A stretch of 64,000 nucleotides of DNA from Streptomyces malaysiense (GCF_000980885.2 NZ_LBDA02000057.1:108330-172329), one strand, 5' to 3'; positions 42,606 through 53,842 are shown, counted from the stretch's first letter. The notes: generated by a model not told the origin, from the letters alone. Numbers and translations: made by a program.

Positions 42606-44251
42606 GCACCCCAGCCGTCCACAGCCTGTGGACAACCGCGGCCGACCGCATCCCCCAGATCGGCGCGCCGAAGATCGAGTACGGGCAATTGTCGCCCACG
42701 CTGATCATCCTCGGCGCCGCGCTGGTCGGGGTGCTGGTCGAGGCGTTCGTGCCGCGCAGGTCCCGTTACTACGCGCAGGTGTTCGTGTCGGTCGTCGCCC
42801 TGTGCGCCGCGTTCGCCGCGGTCATCGGGCTCGCCGCCGACGGGTACGGCACCACGAAGGCGCACATCGCCGCCATGGGCGCCGTCGCGGTCGACGGCCC
42901 CTCCCTGTTCCTCCAGGGCGTCATCCTGCTGGCCGGTCTGGTCGGCCTGTTCACCTTCGCCGAGCGCCGGCTCGACCCGGCGGCGCACGGCAACCAGGTG
43001 GACTCCTTCGCCGCGCAGGCCGCCGCCGTGCCCGGCAGCGACACCGAGAAGGCAGCGGTCAGGGCCGGGTTCACCACCACCGAGGTCTTCCCGCTGCTGC
43101 TGTTCGCGGTCTCCGGCATGCTGGTCTTCACCTCGGCGAACGACCTGCTGACGCTCTTCGTCGCGCTGGAGGTCTTCTCCCTGCCGCTGTACCTGCTGTG
43201 CGCGCTGGCCCGCCGCAAGCGGCTGATGTCGCAGGAGGCCGCGGTCAAGTACTTCCTGCTGGGCGCGTTCGCCTCCGCGTTCACCCTGTTCGGCATCGCG
43301 CTGCTGTACGGCTACGCGGGCTCGGTGTCGTACGCGCGCGTCGCCCAGGTCGTGGACGGCTCGGTCACCGATGTGAACCCGGCGCTGGCCGGCACGATGG
43401 GCAATGACGCGCTGCTGCTCATCGGCGCGGCCCTGCTGGTGATGGGCCTGCTGTTCAAGGTGGGCGCGGTGCCCTTCCACATGTGGACGCCCGATGTCTA
43501 CCAGGGCGCGCCCACCCCGGTGACCGGCTTCATGGCGGCGGCGACCAAGGTGGCCGCGTTCGGCGCGCTGCTGCGGCTGCTGTACGTGGTGCTGCCGGGG
43601 ATGCGCTGGGACTGGCGGCCGGTGATGTGGGCGGTGGCGATCATCACCATGCTGGGCGGCGCGATCGTGGCGATCACCCAGACCGACATCAAGCGGCTGC
43701 TGGCGTACTCGTCCATCGCGCACGCCGGATTCATCCTCGCCGGTGTCATCGCGACCTCGAAGAACGGCGTGTCGTCGGTCCTGTTCTACCTGGCCGCCTA
43801 CTCGTTCGTGACGATCGGCGCCTTCGCGGTGGTCACGCTGGTGCGGGACGCGGGCGGCGAGGCGACCCATCTGTCCAAGTGGGCCGGGCTCGGCCGGCGC
43901 TCCCCGCTGGTGGCGGCGGTGTTCGCGGTGTTCCTGCTGGCCTTCGCCGGTATCCCGCTGACCTCCGGCTTCGCGGGGAAGTTCGCCGTGTTCAAGGCGG
44001 CGGCGGCCGGGGGCGCGGTCCCGCTGGTCGTCATCGGTGTGATCTCCTCGGCGATCGCGGCGTTCTTCTACATCCGCGTGATCGTGCTGATGTTCTTCAG
44101 CGAGCCCAGGCCGGAGGGCCCGACGGTGGCCGTGCCGTCCCCGCTGACGATGCTGGCGATCGGGCTCGGTGTGGCGGTCACGGTGGTGCTGGGGGTGGCG
44201 CCGCAGTACTTCCTGAACCTGGCGAACCAGGCGAGCGTGTTCGTGCGCTGA
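42602..44251 (+). CDS. nuoN: NADH-quinone oxidoreductase subunit N
   Basis: 549 aa from GTG 42602. Antiporter-like: FTSANDLLTLFVALEVFSLP, FKVGAVPFHMWTPDVYQGAP, LLAYSSIAHAGFILAGVIA and GIPLTSGFAGKFAVF. It has a longer N-terminal part than E. coli NuoN. Last gene of the operon; a terminator hairpin follows. Confidence 0.98.
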   Translation: MSTPAVHSLWTTAADRIPQIGAPKIEYGQLSPTLIILGAALVGVLVEAFVPRRSRYYAQVFVSVVALCAAFAAVIGLAADGYGTTKAHIAAMGAVAVDGPSLFLQGVILLAGLVGLFTFAERRLDPAAHGNQVDSFAAQAAAVPGSDTEKAAVRAGFTTTEVFPLLLFAVSGMLVFTSANDLLTLFVALEVFSLPLYLLCALARRKRLMSQEAAVKYFLLGAFASAFTLFGIALLYGYAGSVSYARVAQVVDGSVTDVNPALAGTMGNDALLLIGAALLVMGLLFKVGAVPFHMWTPDVYQGAPTPVTGFMAAATKVAAFGALLRLLYVVLPGMRWDWRPVMWAVAIITMLGGAIVAITQTDIKRLLAYSSIAHAGFILAGVIATSKNGVSSVLFYLAAYSFVTIGAFAVVTLVRDAGGEATHLSKWAGLGRRSPLVAAVFAVFLLAFAGIPLTSGFAGKFAVFKAAAAGGAVPLVVIGVISSAIAAFFYIRVIVLMFFSEPRPEGPTVAVPSPLTMLAIGLGVAVTVVLGVAPQYFLNLANQASVFVR

Positions 44252-44298
44252 ACGCGCTGAACACGCCTGAAGCGCGCTGACCGTGCTCGTGCGCGTGG

Positions 44299-44333
44299 GA
44301 AGGCCCCGGTCCGTCTTTGGAACCGGGGCCTTC
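44299..44333. terminator. nuo operon terminator, bidirectional
   Basis: 12-bp perfect stem, GAAGGCCCCGGT (44299-44310) and ACCGGGGCCTTC (44322-44333), with an 11-base loop containing CTTT. It is placed between nuoN and the convergent secreted-protein gene. Confidence 0.9.
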
Positions 44334-44348
44334 GCGCTGCCCTACGGC

Positions 44349-44894
44349 TCAGCCCGGGGCGCCCGGATAGGGGCACTTCACATCGGGGTTCCACTCGTAG
44401 AACAGGCCGCTGGGGTTGTTCTTGTAGAGCCAGGCGTGCAGCGAGAAGTGGGTCGGGATGGTCGAGTTGTGGTGCGCGGTGACCGGGCCCTCGAACTTCC
44501 GGCCGAACATCGTGGGCCGCACGGTGTTCTTGCCGGCCTTCACGATCCACTCCACCCCGGTGAGCCTGCGCCCGCCCTTGCCGTCGTCCTCGTAGAGCAG
44601 GGCGGCGGGCCTGGCCGGATCGAGGGAGCCGTAGAACTCCGGGTTGATGTAGTGGTAGCCCATGCCGCCCATGCCGCCGTTCATGTCCATGGTGCAGGGG
44701 TTGGGCCGGTACCCGGCGGCCACGGCGAGCGGGACGGACCGGTACTTCGCGGTGGCCGACACCGTCGTCGCGAGCTGCTTCCAGACGGAGGGGTCGACGG
44801 GCCCCCGGTCGGCGCGGGCGGGGGCGGTCGCGAGGCCGAGGGCGAAGGTGGAGGCGACGAGGGCGAGGGCGGGTCTGGTCAGGTGAGCGGACAT
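44349..44894 (-). CDS. Secreted protein of unknown function
   Basis: 181 aa from ATG 44894; the frame extends to 45050 but only this start gives a signal peptide (SAHLTRPALALVASTFALGL, then ATAPARA-D). The mature protein has MDMNGGMGGMGYHYINPEFY, LTGVEWIVKAG, PTMFGRKFEGPVTAHH and HFSLHAWLYKNNPSGLFYEW, ending DVKCPYP. The His- and Trp-rich conserved blocks suggest a metal- or ligand-binding extracellular domain, but I recognise no named family. The ribosome site lies within a 7-base tandem repeat. Confidence 0.75.
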   Translation of the reverse strand: MSAHLTRPALALVASTFALGLATAPARADRGPVDPSVWKQLATTVSATAKYRSVPLAVAAGYRPNPCTMDMNGGMGGMGYHYINPEFYGSLDPARPAALLYEDDGKGGRRLTGVEWIVKAGKNTVRPTMFGRKFEGPVTAHHNSTIPTHFSLHAWLYKNNPSGLFYEWNPDVKCPYPGAPG

Positions 44895-44901
44895 CTGCGG
44901 G

Positions 44902-44929
44902 GCTCCTTGCTCCTTGCTCCTTGCTCCTC
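44902..44929 (-). repeat. Four tandem 7-base repeats carrying Shine-Dalgarno cores
   Basis: On the minus strand AAGGAGC is repeated three times, with a fourth copy GAGGAGC, just upstream of the start at 44894. Each copy contains AGGAG, so copy number could vary by slippage and change ribosome-site spacing. Confidence 0.85.
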
Positions 44930-45187
44930 GGGGAGGAGACGGGGTCGCACCGAGAAGAATGGTCCGGAGCAGAGGTGGCGTGCCATCGGGAGCGGCCGTT
45001 CGGGTGACAGTATTGTGACGTAGAGTGATGCTCCCAGGCTCCTCAGGCACCCGGAACCCATTTTACTCGCACATTTGTTCGTGACCTGTGGACAACTCCG
45101 GGGCTGTCGGTGCCGACCCCTATCGTTGAGGCAGTGGTGGGCGGACGGCGCACGACGGCACACGGGGGACCGGCGGGGGACAGGACG

Positions 45188-47185
<1,998 letters not shown>

Positions 47186-47230
47186 CCGGGCCGGGACGGC
47201 GCCGCCGCGCCGGGATCAGCGGTCCCCGAG

Positions 47231-47258
47231 GAGCCGCCGGTCCCGCGGCCGGCGGCTC
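47231..47258. terminator. Hairpin between convergent recQ and M56 peptidase genes
   Basis: Perfect 10-bp stem GAGCCGCCGG (47231-47240) and CCGGCGGCTC (47249-47258), with an 8-base loop. It overlaps the stop codon of the M56 gene by two bases. Confidence 0.7.
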
Positions 47259-48195
47259 AGGACAGCGCCCTCAGGCCCGGTGCGAAGGTGATCAGCAGCG
47301 GGAGGAGCGGTACCAGCGCGGCGACCGTCGTGGTCAGGGCACGCTGGCGGCGCAGCAGCCGCGGGGGCGGTTCCAGCAGGCGGTCCACCCGTTCGCCCAG
47401 CAGCCGGCGGCTGGAGGCGCAGGACAGGACACCCCGGTGCTGATTCAGCTCGATCAGCGCGAGCGCGGTGGTCAGATGGCCGCAGCGCCGGGAGGCGGCG
47501 TCGTCGGCGGCCAGTTCCACCAGGCGGTGCGTCTGGTCACGGAAGTGGGCGAAGAGCGGCACCCGGGGAAAGCCCGTGGCGAGCGCGGTGGACAGGTGCA
47601 GCAGCCAGTCGTGGTGGGCGCGCGCGTGGCCGCGCTCATGGGTGAGGACGGCGTCCAGCTGGTGGCCGGTCAGGCGGTGCAGCGCGCCGGTGGTGACCAC
47701 CAGCTGCGGGGGATGCCCCGGCATCCACCAGGCATCCGGGTACTCGTCCTCCAGCACCAGCATCGGACCCCGTGCCATCGGCAGTCCGGCGGGCAGATCG
47801 GGGGCGCGTTCGCGCAGCTGGGCGCGGGCCTGGCCGCGGCTGCGGCGGGCCTCGACCAGTTCCCGGCCGAGCATGGCCGTGGTCCAGGCGGCGCCGCCGG
47901 CCAGCAGGACGGTGAGGACGGCGGCCCACACCGGCGTGGCGGACAGGTCGTAGGCGGCGGTGACGGCGGCCGGCGCGGGGGCGAACACCCGGTCGCGCAC
48001 GGCGTGGAAGACCGCCGCGGTGCCCAGCGTCAGCGCGGCCAGGCAGCACAGCAGGACGGTGGCGACCAGGCACTGCCACACCCACAGCGCGACCACGGGT
48101 TCCCGCTCGGGCCAGTCGGCCCGGGTCAGCGCGCGCGGCGCCGGCCCGGCCGCCGTCAGGGCGACGACGCTGAGCAGGAGCAGGCAGACGGTCAT
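47257..48195 (-). CDS. M56-family membrane metallopeptidase (BlaR1-like)
   Basis: 312 aa. Zinc motif HERGH (186-190) in LDAVLTHERGHARAHHDW, and a downstream Glu in VELAADDAA (about 237) as the third ligand. Membrane helices are at about 1-17, 38-65, 88-108 and 288-310. It resembles the sensor-protease part of BlaR1/MecR1 but lacks the extracellular penicillin-binding domain. Such genes usually follow a BlaI-type repressor; none is next to this one. Confidence 0.9.
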   Translation of the reverse strand: MTVCLLLLSVVALTAAGPAPRALTRADWPEREPVVALWVWQCLVATVLLCCLAALTLGTAAVFHAVRDRVFAPAPAAVTAAYDLSATPVWAAVLTVLLAGGAAWTTAMLGRELVEARRSRGQARAQLRERAPDLPAGLPMARGPMLVLEDEYPDAWWMPGHPPQLVVTTGALHRLTGHQLDAVLTHERGHARAHHDWLLHLSTALATGFPRVPLFAHFRDQTHRLVELAADDAASRRCGHLTTALALIELNQHRGVLSCASSRRLLGERVDRLLEPPPRLLRRQRALTTTVAALVPLLPLLITFAPGLRALS

Positions 48196-48374
48196 GCCGG
48201 GGCTCCGGTTCCTGGTCGGAGAACGGGTTCGCGGACGGGTGGCGCGGCAGGGGGCGGCGCGGGCGGCCGCCGTGGGTGGTGCGTGCTGCCGCCAGTATGA
48301 CGAACAGGGGCGCCGCGAGACAGGTACCGGGAGCGAACCGTCCGCCCCGGGCCCGCCCCGCGGCGCCCACCGGA

Positions 48375-49595
48375 TCAGGCCGAGGGCACGATCCGGCCGG
48401 TCACCTCGCCGAGGCCCACCCGGGTCCCGTCCGGGCCGGGTGCCCAGGCCGTCAGGGTCACCACGTCGCCGTCCTCCAGGAAGGCGCGCTTGCCGTCGGG
48501 CAGTTCGAGGGGGTTGCGGCCGTTCCAGGTCAGCTCCAGCAGGGAGCCGCGCTGCCGCTCCTCGGGCCCGCTCACGGTGCCGGAGCCGTACAGGTCGCCG
48601 GTGCGCAGGGAGGCGCCGTTGACGGTCATCTGGGCGAGCTGCTGCGCGGCGGTCCAGTACATGGCGGAGAAGGGCGGCTCGGAGATCACCTCGCCGTTCA
48701 GGGCCACGGAGATGCGCAGGTCGTAGCCGCCGGGCCCGATGCCGGGCGCCGCGTCGTCCAGGTAGGGCAGCAGCGGGTGGGTGCGCTCGGGCGGGGCCAC
48801 CCGCGCGTGCTCCAGGGCGTCCAGCGGGGTGACCCAGGCGGACACGGAGGTCGAGAAGGACTTGCCGAGGAACGGGCCGAGGGGCACGTACTCCCAGGCC
48901 TGGATGTCGCGCGCGGACCAGTCGTTGAGCAGGAACAGCCCGAAGACGTGCTCGCGGAAGTCGCCGAGCGCGACCGGGGTCCCCAGCTCGCTCGGCACGC
49001 CCACGACGAAGCCGACCTCGGCCTCGATGTCCAGCCGGATCGAGGGGCCGAACACCGGCGCGGGGTCGGCGGGGCCCTTGCGCTGCCCGGAGGGCCGTAC
49101 GACATCCGTGCCCGAGACCACGACGGTGCCGGAGCGGCCGTGGTACCCGATCGGCAGATGCTTCCAGTTGGGGGTGAGGGAGTCCGCGGCGTCCGGGCGG
49201 AAGACCTTGCCGACGTTACGGGCGTGGTGCTCCGAGGCGTAGAAGTCGACGTAGTCCGCGACCTCGAAGGGCAGGTGCAGGCTCACCTCGGACAGCGGGT
49301 GGAACAGGGGCGCGAGCGTCTCGCGGCGGGCGGGGTCGGTGACCCAGGAGGTGAGCGCGGAGCGTACCTCGGTCCAGGTGGCGCGCCCGGCCGCCAGCAG
49401 CGGGTTGAGGGTGGGGCGGGCGAGCAGCGCTTGGTGCGGCGAGCCGAGGGCCGCGGCCGCGGCGCCCGCGTCGAGGACCTGGTCCCCGAGCCGGACGCCC
49501 ACCCTGCGCTCCGAGCTGCCGGAGGGCGAGAACACGCCATAGGGAAGGTTGTGCGGGCCGAAGGGGTCGCCCTCGGGGACGTCGAAGGGGGGCAT
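48375..49595 (-). CDS. fahA: Fumarylacetoacetase
   Basis: 406 aa, close to the eukaryote-like FAH length. YVDFYASEHHARNVGKVFRP, WKHLPIGYHGRSGTVVVSGT (substrate His), DIEAEVGFVVGVPSELG (metal Glu), LLNDWSARDIQAWEYVPLGP and DLYGSGTVSGPEERQRGSLL are all characteristic. It splits fumarylacetoacetate to fumarate and acetoacetate, the end of tyrosine and homogentisate breakdown. The upstream pathway genes are not in the window. Confidence 0.96.
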   Translation of the reverse strand: MPPFDVPEGDPFGPHNLPYGVFSPSGSSERRVGVRLGDQVLDAGAAAAALGSPHQALLARPTLNPLLAAGRATWTEVRSALTSWVTDPARRETLAPLFHPLSEVSLHLPFEVADYVDFYASEHHARNVGKVFRPDAADSLTPNWKHLPIGYHGRSGTVVVSGTDVVRPSGQRKGPADPAPVFGPSIRLDIEAEVGFVVGVPSELGTPVALGDFREHVFGLFLLNDWSARDIQAWEYVPLGPFLGKSFSTSVSAWVTPLDALEHARVAPPERTHPLLPYLDDAAPGIGPGGYDLRISVALNGEVISEPPFSAMYWTAAQQLAQMTVNGASLRTGDLYGSGTVSGPEERQRGSLLELTWNGRNPLELPDGKRAFLEDGDVVTLTAWAPGPDGTRVGLGEVTGRIVPSA

Positions 49596-49744
49596 CGGGG
49601 TACTGCCTCGCTCTCATCCAGGCCATGCGTGGCGATGCGTTGCACGTGATCGAGCCACACGTTACGGCCGGGACACCGGTCTTGGGCAGTGGCCGGGGGG
49701 TTGTCCCCGTAGTGCCTCAAGAGTTCGCAATGCCCGAAAGAACC

Positions 49745-49774
49745 TTGTCGAAGGCGGTAGTTCCGGCTTAGCGT
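49745..49774 (+). promoter_or_regulatory. Promoter of the ATP-grasp/flavoprotein operon
   Basis: TTGTCG (49745-49750), an 18-base spacer and TAGCGT (49769-49774) match a housekeeping streptomycete promoter. It lies 45 bases before the first gene. Confidence 0.6.
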
Positions 49775-49819
49775 CCTTCGAGGAGACGGACGGGGTGGAT
49801 CCGTTCCTCTGGGGGACAC

Positions 49820-51094
49820 GTGGGGGGACCCGTGGCCGAAGACACCGGCGGTGTGCCCGTGGCGGCCGACCGCGAGGTGCCGGGACTGATCGTCAAGTTC
49901 GGCTCCTACCCGCTGCACCACGGCGGGGTGGGTGCGATCCGCAGCCTGGGCCGGCTCGGCGTGCCCATGTACGCGATCACCGAGGACCCGTACACACCGG
50001 CGGCCGCCTCGCGCTATCTGCGCGGTGCGTTCGTCTGGCCGACCACCGGCGCGGAGGACCCCGGGCACCTGGTCGAGGGGCTGCTGCGCATCGGCCGCCG
50101 GATCGGCCGCCCGGCCGTGCTGATCCCGACGGACGAGGAGGCGGCCGTCCTGATCGCCGAACACCGCGACGCGCTCGCCGGCCCCTTTCTCTGCCCGCGG
50201 GTGGATCCCGCGCTGCCGCGCCGGCTGGCCAGCAAGCAGGGGCTGCACGAACTGTGCGAGGAGCACGGGCACGGGCTCGCGAGCCCGGCGGCCGCCTTCC
50301 CGCGGTCGTACGAGGAGGTCGTGGCCTTCGCCGACACCGCGAGCTTTCCGGTGGTGGCCAAGAACCGGGAGGCGTTCCTGCGCCGCAGCCGGCCCGCCGT
50401 GGGCGGCACCACGCGGATCGCCACCCGCGCGGGTCTGCTCGCCCTGGCCCGCGAGTGGGGGCCGGACCCCGGGGTGATCCTCCAGGAGTACCTGCCGCGC
50501 GAGCAGGCCGAGGACTGGATCGTGCACGCCTGTCTCGACCGGGACGCGAACCCGCTCGCGCTGTTCACCGGGGTCAAGGTGCGCTCCTGGCCGCCGCACG
50601 CCGGCATGACCGCGCACGCGTACGCCGTCGACAACCCGGAACTCGCGGACCTGGCGGCACGGTTCGTGAAGCGGATCGGGTTCAGCGGTGTCGTCGACCT
50701 CGACCTGCGCCTCGACCGGCGCGACGGGCGGTACAAGCTGCTGGACTTCAATCCGCGGATCGGCGCGCAGTTCCGGCTGTTCGAGAACGAGGCGGGCGTG
50801 GACGTCGTACGGGCGCTGCATCTCGATCTGACCGGGCGCCCCGTGCCCAGGGGGGAGCAGCGGGCCGGGCGCCGCTACGTCGTGGAGAACATCGACCTGC
50901 CGGCCCTGGTCGCCTACCGCCGCGGCGGCTATACGACCCCGCACGCGCCGGCGCGGGCGAGCGGGACGGAGCTGGCCTGGTTCGCGGGGGACGACCCGCT
51001 GCCGTTCCTCACCATGATCGCCCGCTTCGTGCGCCCCGGCGCACGGCATCTGTGGCAGCTGTGGCGGGCCCACCGCCGCGGCGTCACCAAGTAG
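49820..51094 (+). CDS. ATP-grasp carboxylate-amine ligase-like protein
   Basis: 424 aa from GTG 49820; GTG 49832 is equally well spaced from a G-rich site. The ATP-grasp fold is visible: FPVVAKNREAFLRRSRPAVG (ATP-binding Lys), VILQEYLPREQAEDWIVHAC, and FSGVVDLDLRLDRRDGRYKL with LLDFNPRIGAQFRLF, the metal-binding D-x-N-x-R. It should join a carboxylate to an amine through an acyl phosphate. Substrates are unknown. The flavoprotein gene follows after 34 bases. Confidence 0.88.
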   Translation: MGGPVAEDTGGVPVAADREVPGLIVKFGSYPLHHGGVGAIRSLGRLGVPMYAITEDPYTPAAASRYLRGAFVWPTTGAEDPGHLVEGLLRIGRRIGRPAVLIPTDEEAAVLIAEHRDALAGPFLCPRVDPALPRRLASKQGLHELCEEHGHGLASPAAAFPRSYEEVVAFADTASFPVVAKNREAFLRRSRPAVGGTTRIATRAGLLALAREWGPDPGVILQEYLPREQAEDWIVHACLDRDANPLALFTGVKVRSWPPHAGMTAHAYAVDNPELADLAARFVKRIGFSGVVDLDLRLDRRDGRYKLLDFNPRIGAQFRLFENEAGVDVVRALHLDLTGRPVPRGEQRAGRRYVVENIDLPALVAYRRGGYTTPHAPARASGTELAWFAGDDPLPFLTMIARFVRPGARHLWQLWRAHRRGVTK

Positions 51095-51128
51095 GCCCAC
51101 GAGGAAACGCGTCCTGGGGAGGGACTTC

Positions 51129-52340
51129 GTGATCCGACCGGTTGCAGTCATCGGGGCGGGGCCGTTCGGCCTGTCCACCGCGGCCCACCTGCGGGCGCGC
51201 GGCCTGCCCGTACGGGTCTTCGGCGACCCCATGGTCAGCTGGCGCGCCCACATGCCCGAGGGCATGCTCCTGAAATCGACCCCCGCCGCCTCCAGCCTCG
51301 ACTGCCCGCAGCCCGGCCACACCCTCGCCGACTACTGCGCCGCGGCCGGGATCCGCGGACTGGCCGGCGACGAGGACGTCATCCCGGTGGAGACCTTCAT
51401 CGGGTACGGCGAGTGGTTCCAGCGGCAGCTGGTGCCCGAGCTGGAACGGGTGCGGGTGGTCTCCGTCGAGCCGGCCGGGCGGGACGCGGGCCGGGGTTTC
51501 GAACTCAAACTGGACTCGGGGGAGTCGTTCGTCGCGCGGGCGGTCGTCGTGGCCACCGGTCTGTCCGGTCTCGCCCATCTCCCGGCGGAACTGGCGGCGG
51601 CGGCCGAGGGCGGGCCCGAGGCCGAGGGCCCCGTCTCGCACAGCTCCTGGCACCACGACCTCACGCGCTTCGCCGGCGGAGAACTGATCGTGGTCGGCGC
51701 CGGGCAGTCCGCGCTGGAGACGGCCGCGCTCGCGGCGGAGGCCGGGGCCCGGGTGCGGGTGGTGGCGCGGGGGCGCGGCCGGGTGGCGTTCGGGGCGCCG
51801 CCCTGGGAGCAGCCGAGGCTGCGTCCCGAGTCGCCGTTCGGGCGGGCCTGGTCGCTGTGGGCGCTCAGCTACTGCCCGCACCCCTACCGCTTCCTGCCCG
51901 AACCCACCCGGCACTTCCTGGTGCGCCGGGTGCTCGGCCCGCTGGGCGCCTGGTGGCTGCGGGAGCGGTTCGAGGCCGCCGTGCAGGTGACGGATGTCGA
52001 GCGGGTGCTGGGCGCGGCGGCCGGGGACGGCGGCCCGGTGCTGACCGTGCGCACCCACGGCGGCCGGACCGAGCGCCTCACCGCCGACCACGTCGTCGCC
52101 GCGACCGGGTACCGCGTGGACGTCGCCGCGATGGACTTCCTCGGCCCCAGCCTGCGCACCCACCTCGCGACCAGCCGCGGCGCCCCGCGCCTCGGCGCCG
52201 GCTACGTCTCCTCGGTACCCGGCCTCTACTTCACGGGCCTGCCGGCCGCCTCCTCCTACGGCCCGGTGATGCGCTTCGTGTGCGGTACGGAATTCGCCTC
52301 CCCGAGGCTGGCGGGGCACCTGGCGGGGGCGCACGGGTGA
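51129..52340 (+). CDS. NAD(P)/FAD-dependent flavoprotein oxidoreductase
   Basis: 403 aa from GTG 51129. FAD motif VAVIGAGPFGLSTAAHLRAR (5-24) at the N-terminus; a second nucleotide motif ELIVVGAGQSALETAALAAEAG (about 184-205). The late ATGYRVDVAAMDFL and GLYFTGLPAASSYGPVMRFV resemble Baeyer-Villiger-like or N-hydroxylating monooxygenases. Part of a two-gene operon with the ATP-grasp gene, which suggests a small tailoring pathway or modified peptide or amide product. Confidence 0.87.
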   Translation: MIRPVAVIGAGPFGLSTAAHLRARGLPVRVFGDPMVSWRAHMPEGMLLKSTPAASSLDCPQPGHTLADYCAAAGIRGLAGDEDVIPVETFIGYGEWFQRQLVPELERVRVVSVEPAGRDAGRGFELKLDSGESFVARAVVVATGLSGLAHLPAELAAAAEGGPEAEGPVSHSSWHHDLTRFAGGELIVVGAGQSALETAALAAEAGARVRVVARGRGRVAFGAPPWEQPRLRPESPFGRAWSLWALSYCPHPYRFLPEPTRHFLVRRVLGPLGAWWLRERFEAAVQVTDVERVLGAAAGDGGPVLTVRTHGGRTERLTADHVVAATGYRVDVAAMDFLGPSLRTHLATSRGAPRLGAGYVSSVPGLYFTGLPAASSYGPVMRFVCGTEFASPRLAGHLAGAHG

Positions 52341-52486
52341 GCGCCGGGCGCGCCGGGCGGGCGGGCGCCGTCGCCCCGCCCACCAGGAGTGCCGCGCAGC
52401 CCACTTGGCGGCGGTTCCCGCGCAAGTCCGGGCAGTGACACGGGAGTCGGGGCAGGACGCGGGGCCCCGCGGAGGGAACGGGTCCG

Positions 52487-52492
52487 TATTCT
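52487..52492 (+). promoter_or_regulatory. -10 element of the HAD hydrolase gene
   Basis: TATTCT, six bases before ATG 52499, predicts a leaderless transcript. Confidence 0.4.
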
Positions 52493-52498
52493 CTGATC

Positions 52499-53311
52499 AT
52501 GGTTGCCTCCCCCGCGTACGCACTGATCGCCACCGACCTGGACGGGACGCTGCTGCGCGGCGACGACACCGTCTCCGAGCGCTCGCTGGCCGCGCTCGCG
52601 CGGGCGGGGCGGGCCGGGGCCCGGCATCTGGTGGTCACCGGCCGCCCGGCCCCCGGAGTGCGTCCCCTGCTGACCGCCCTCGGCGGTACGGGGCTCGCCG
52701 TGTGCGGGCAGGGGGCGCAGGTCTACGACGCCGGGTCCGGCCGCATGCTGTGGTCGGTCCGGCTGGACCGGGAGCTGGCCGAGACCGCGCTCGGCAAGAT
52801 CGAGGCGGAGGTGGGCCCGGTGTTCGCGGCCGTCGACCAGGACGGCACGGACGGGCTCACCCTGATCGAACCCGGATACCGGATGCCCCGTCCGACGCTG
52901 CCCGCGGTCGGGGTGGCCCGGCGCGAGGACCTGTGGCGCGAGCCGATCAGCAAGGTGCTGCTGCGCCACGCCGCCCTGTCCGACGACGAGTTGGCGGCGG
53001 CGGCCCGGTCGGTGGTGGGCTCGCTGGCCACGGTCACCATGTCGGGACCCGGGACCGTGGAGCTCCAGCCGTGCGGGGTGACCAAGGCGACCGGGCTCGC
53101 GCTGGCCGCCGAGCGGCTCGGGGTCCCCGCGGCACGCGCCCTGGCCTTCGGCGACATGCCCAACGACATCCCGATGTTCCGCTGGGCGGCGCACGGCGTC
53201 GCGATGGCGAACGCGCACCCCGAGCTGAAGGCGGTCGCCGACGAGGTCACGACGTCGAACGAGGACGACGGCATCGCCGTCGTCCTCGAAAGGCTGTTCC
53301 CGGCCGGGTGA
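52499..53311 (+). CDS. HAD-superfamily hydrolase, Cof type
   Basis: 270 aa. Catalytic ATDLDGTLLRGDDTVS with Asp13 and Asp15, a type C2 cap region, and the C-terminal FGDMPNDIPMFRWAAHGVAM (about 218-237). It is typical of sugar-phosphate or flavin phosphatases of the Cof/YbiV group. The substrate is unknown. It converges on the transglycosylase gene. Confidence 0.92.
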   Translation: MVASPAYALIATDLDGTLLRGDDTVSERSLAALARAGRAGARHLVVTGRPAPGVRPLLTALGGTGLAVCGQGAQVYDAGSGRMLWSVRLDRELAETALGKIEAEVGPVFAAVDQDGTDGLTLIEPGYRMPRPTLPAVGVARREDLWREPISKVLLRHAALSDDELAAAARSVVGSLATVTMSGPGTVELQPCGVTKATGLALAAERLGVPAARALAFGDMPNDIPMFRWAAHGVAMANAHPELKAVADEVTTSNEDDGIAVVLERLFPAG

Positions 53312-53356
53312 CCGGGAACAGCGGTGGTGCCGCGGGCCCGCGTGGCCCGGCGCCGG

Positions 53357-53842
53357 TCAGTAGGGGCCGTTGACGTTGTCGATCGAGCCGTAGCGGTGGG
53401 CGGCGTAGTTGCAGGCGGCGGTGATGTTCGCGACCGGGTCGTAGATGTTGAACGACGTTCCGGCCACGTGGTACGTGTTGAAGGTCGGGTCGATCACCTG
53501 GAGCAGACCCTTGGACGGTATGCCCTTGGCCGCGTTGGAGTCCCACAGGTTGATGGCGTTCGGGTTGCCCGAGGACTCGCGCATGACGTTGCGGTAGATG
53601 CCGTTGTAGGAGCCCGGAATGTGCTTCTGGGCCATGATCGCGAGGGATTCGCGGATCCAGCCGTCGAGGTTGTTCGGGTACCCGGCGGGCGTGGTGGCGG
53701 CCGAGGTCGTACCGGTGGTGGCGGACGCGGTCGCCGCGCCCACGAGCGGCATGGCGAGCACGGCCGCACCGGTGCCGGCGACGGCGATCAGACGGACGAG
53801 GCGGTTGGCGCGGGTACGGCGCGGCTGAACGGCAGCAGACAT
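53357..53842 (-). CDS. Secreted lytic-transglycosylase-like (SLT) protein
   Basis: 161 aa. Signal peptide 1-41 (basic start with RTRANRLVRL, then GAAVLAMPLVGAATASA-T). Mature domain with NVMRESSGNPNAINLWDS (catalytic Glu89), SKGLLQVIDPTFNTYH and NIYDPVANITAACNYAAHRY, the lysozyme-like SLT fold. It would cleave the glycan strand of peptidoglycan. It is preceded by AGGAGAGG and by a c-di-AMP riboswitch, as is known for other streptomycete cell-wall hydrolases such as rpfA. Confidence 0.93.
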   Translation of the reverse strand: MSAAVQPRRTRANRLVRLIAVAGTGAAVLAMPLVGAATASATTGTTSAATTPAGYPNNLDGWIRESLAIMAQKHIPGSYNGIYRNVMRESSGNPNAINLWDSNAAKGIPSKGLLQVIDPTFNTYHVAGTSFNIYDPVANITAACNYAAHRYGSIDNVNGPY

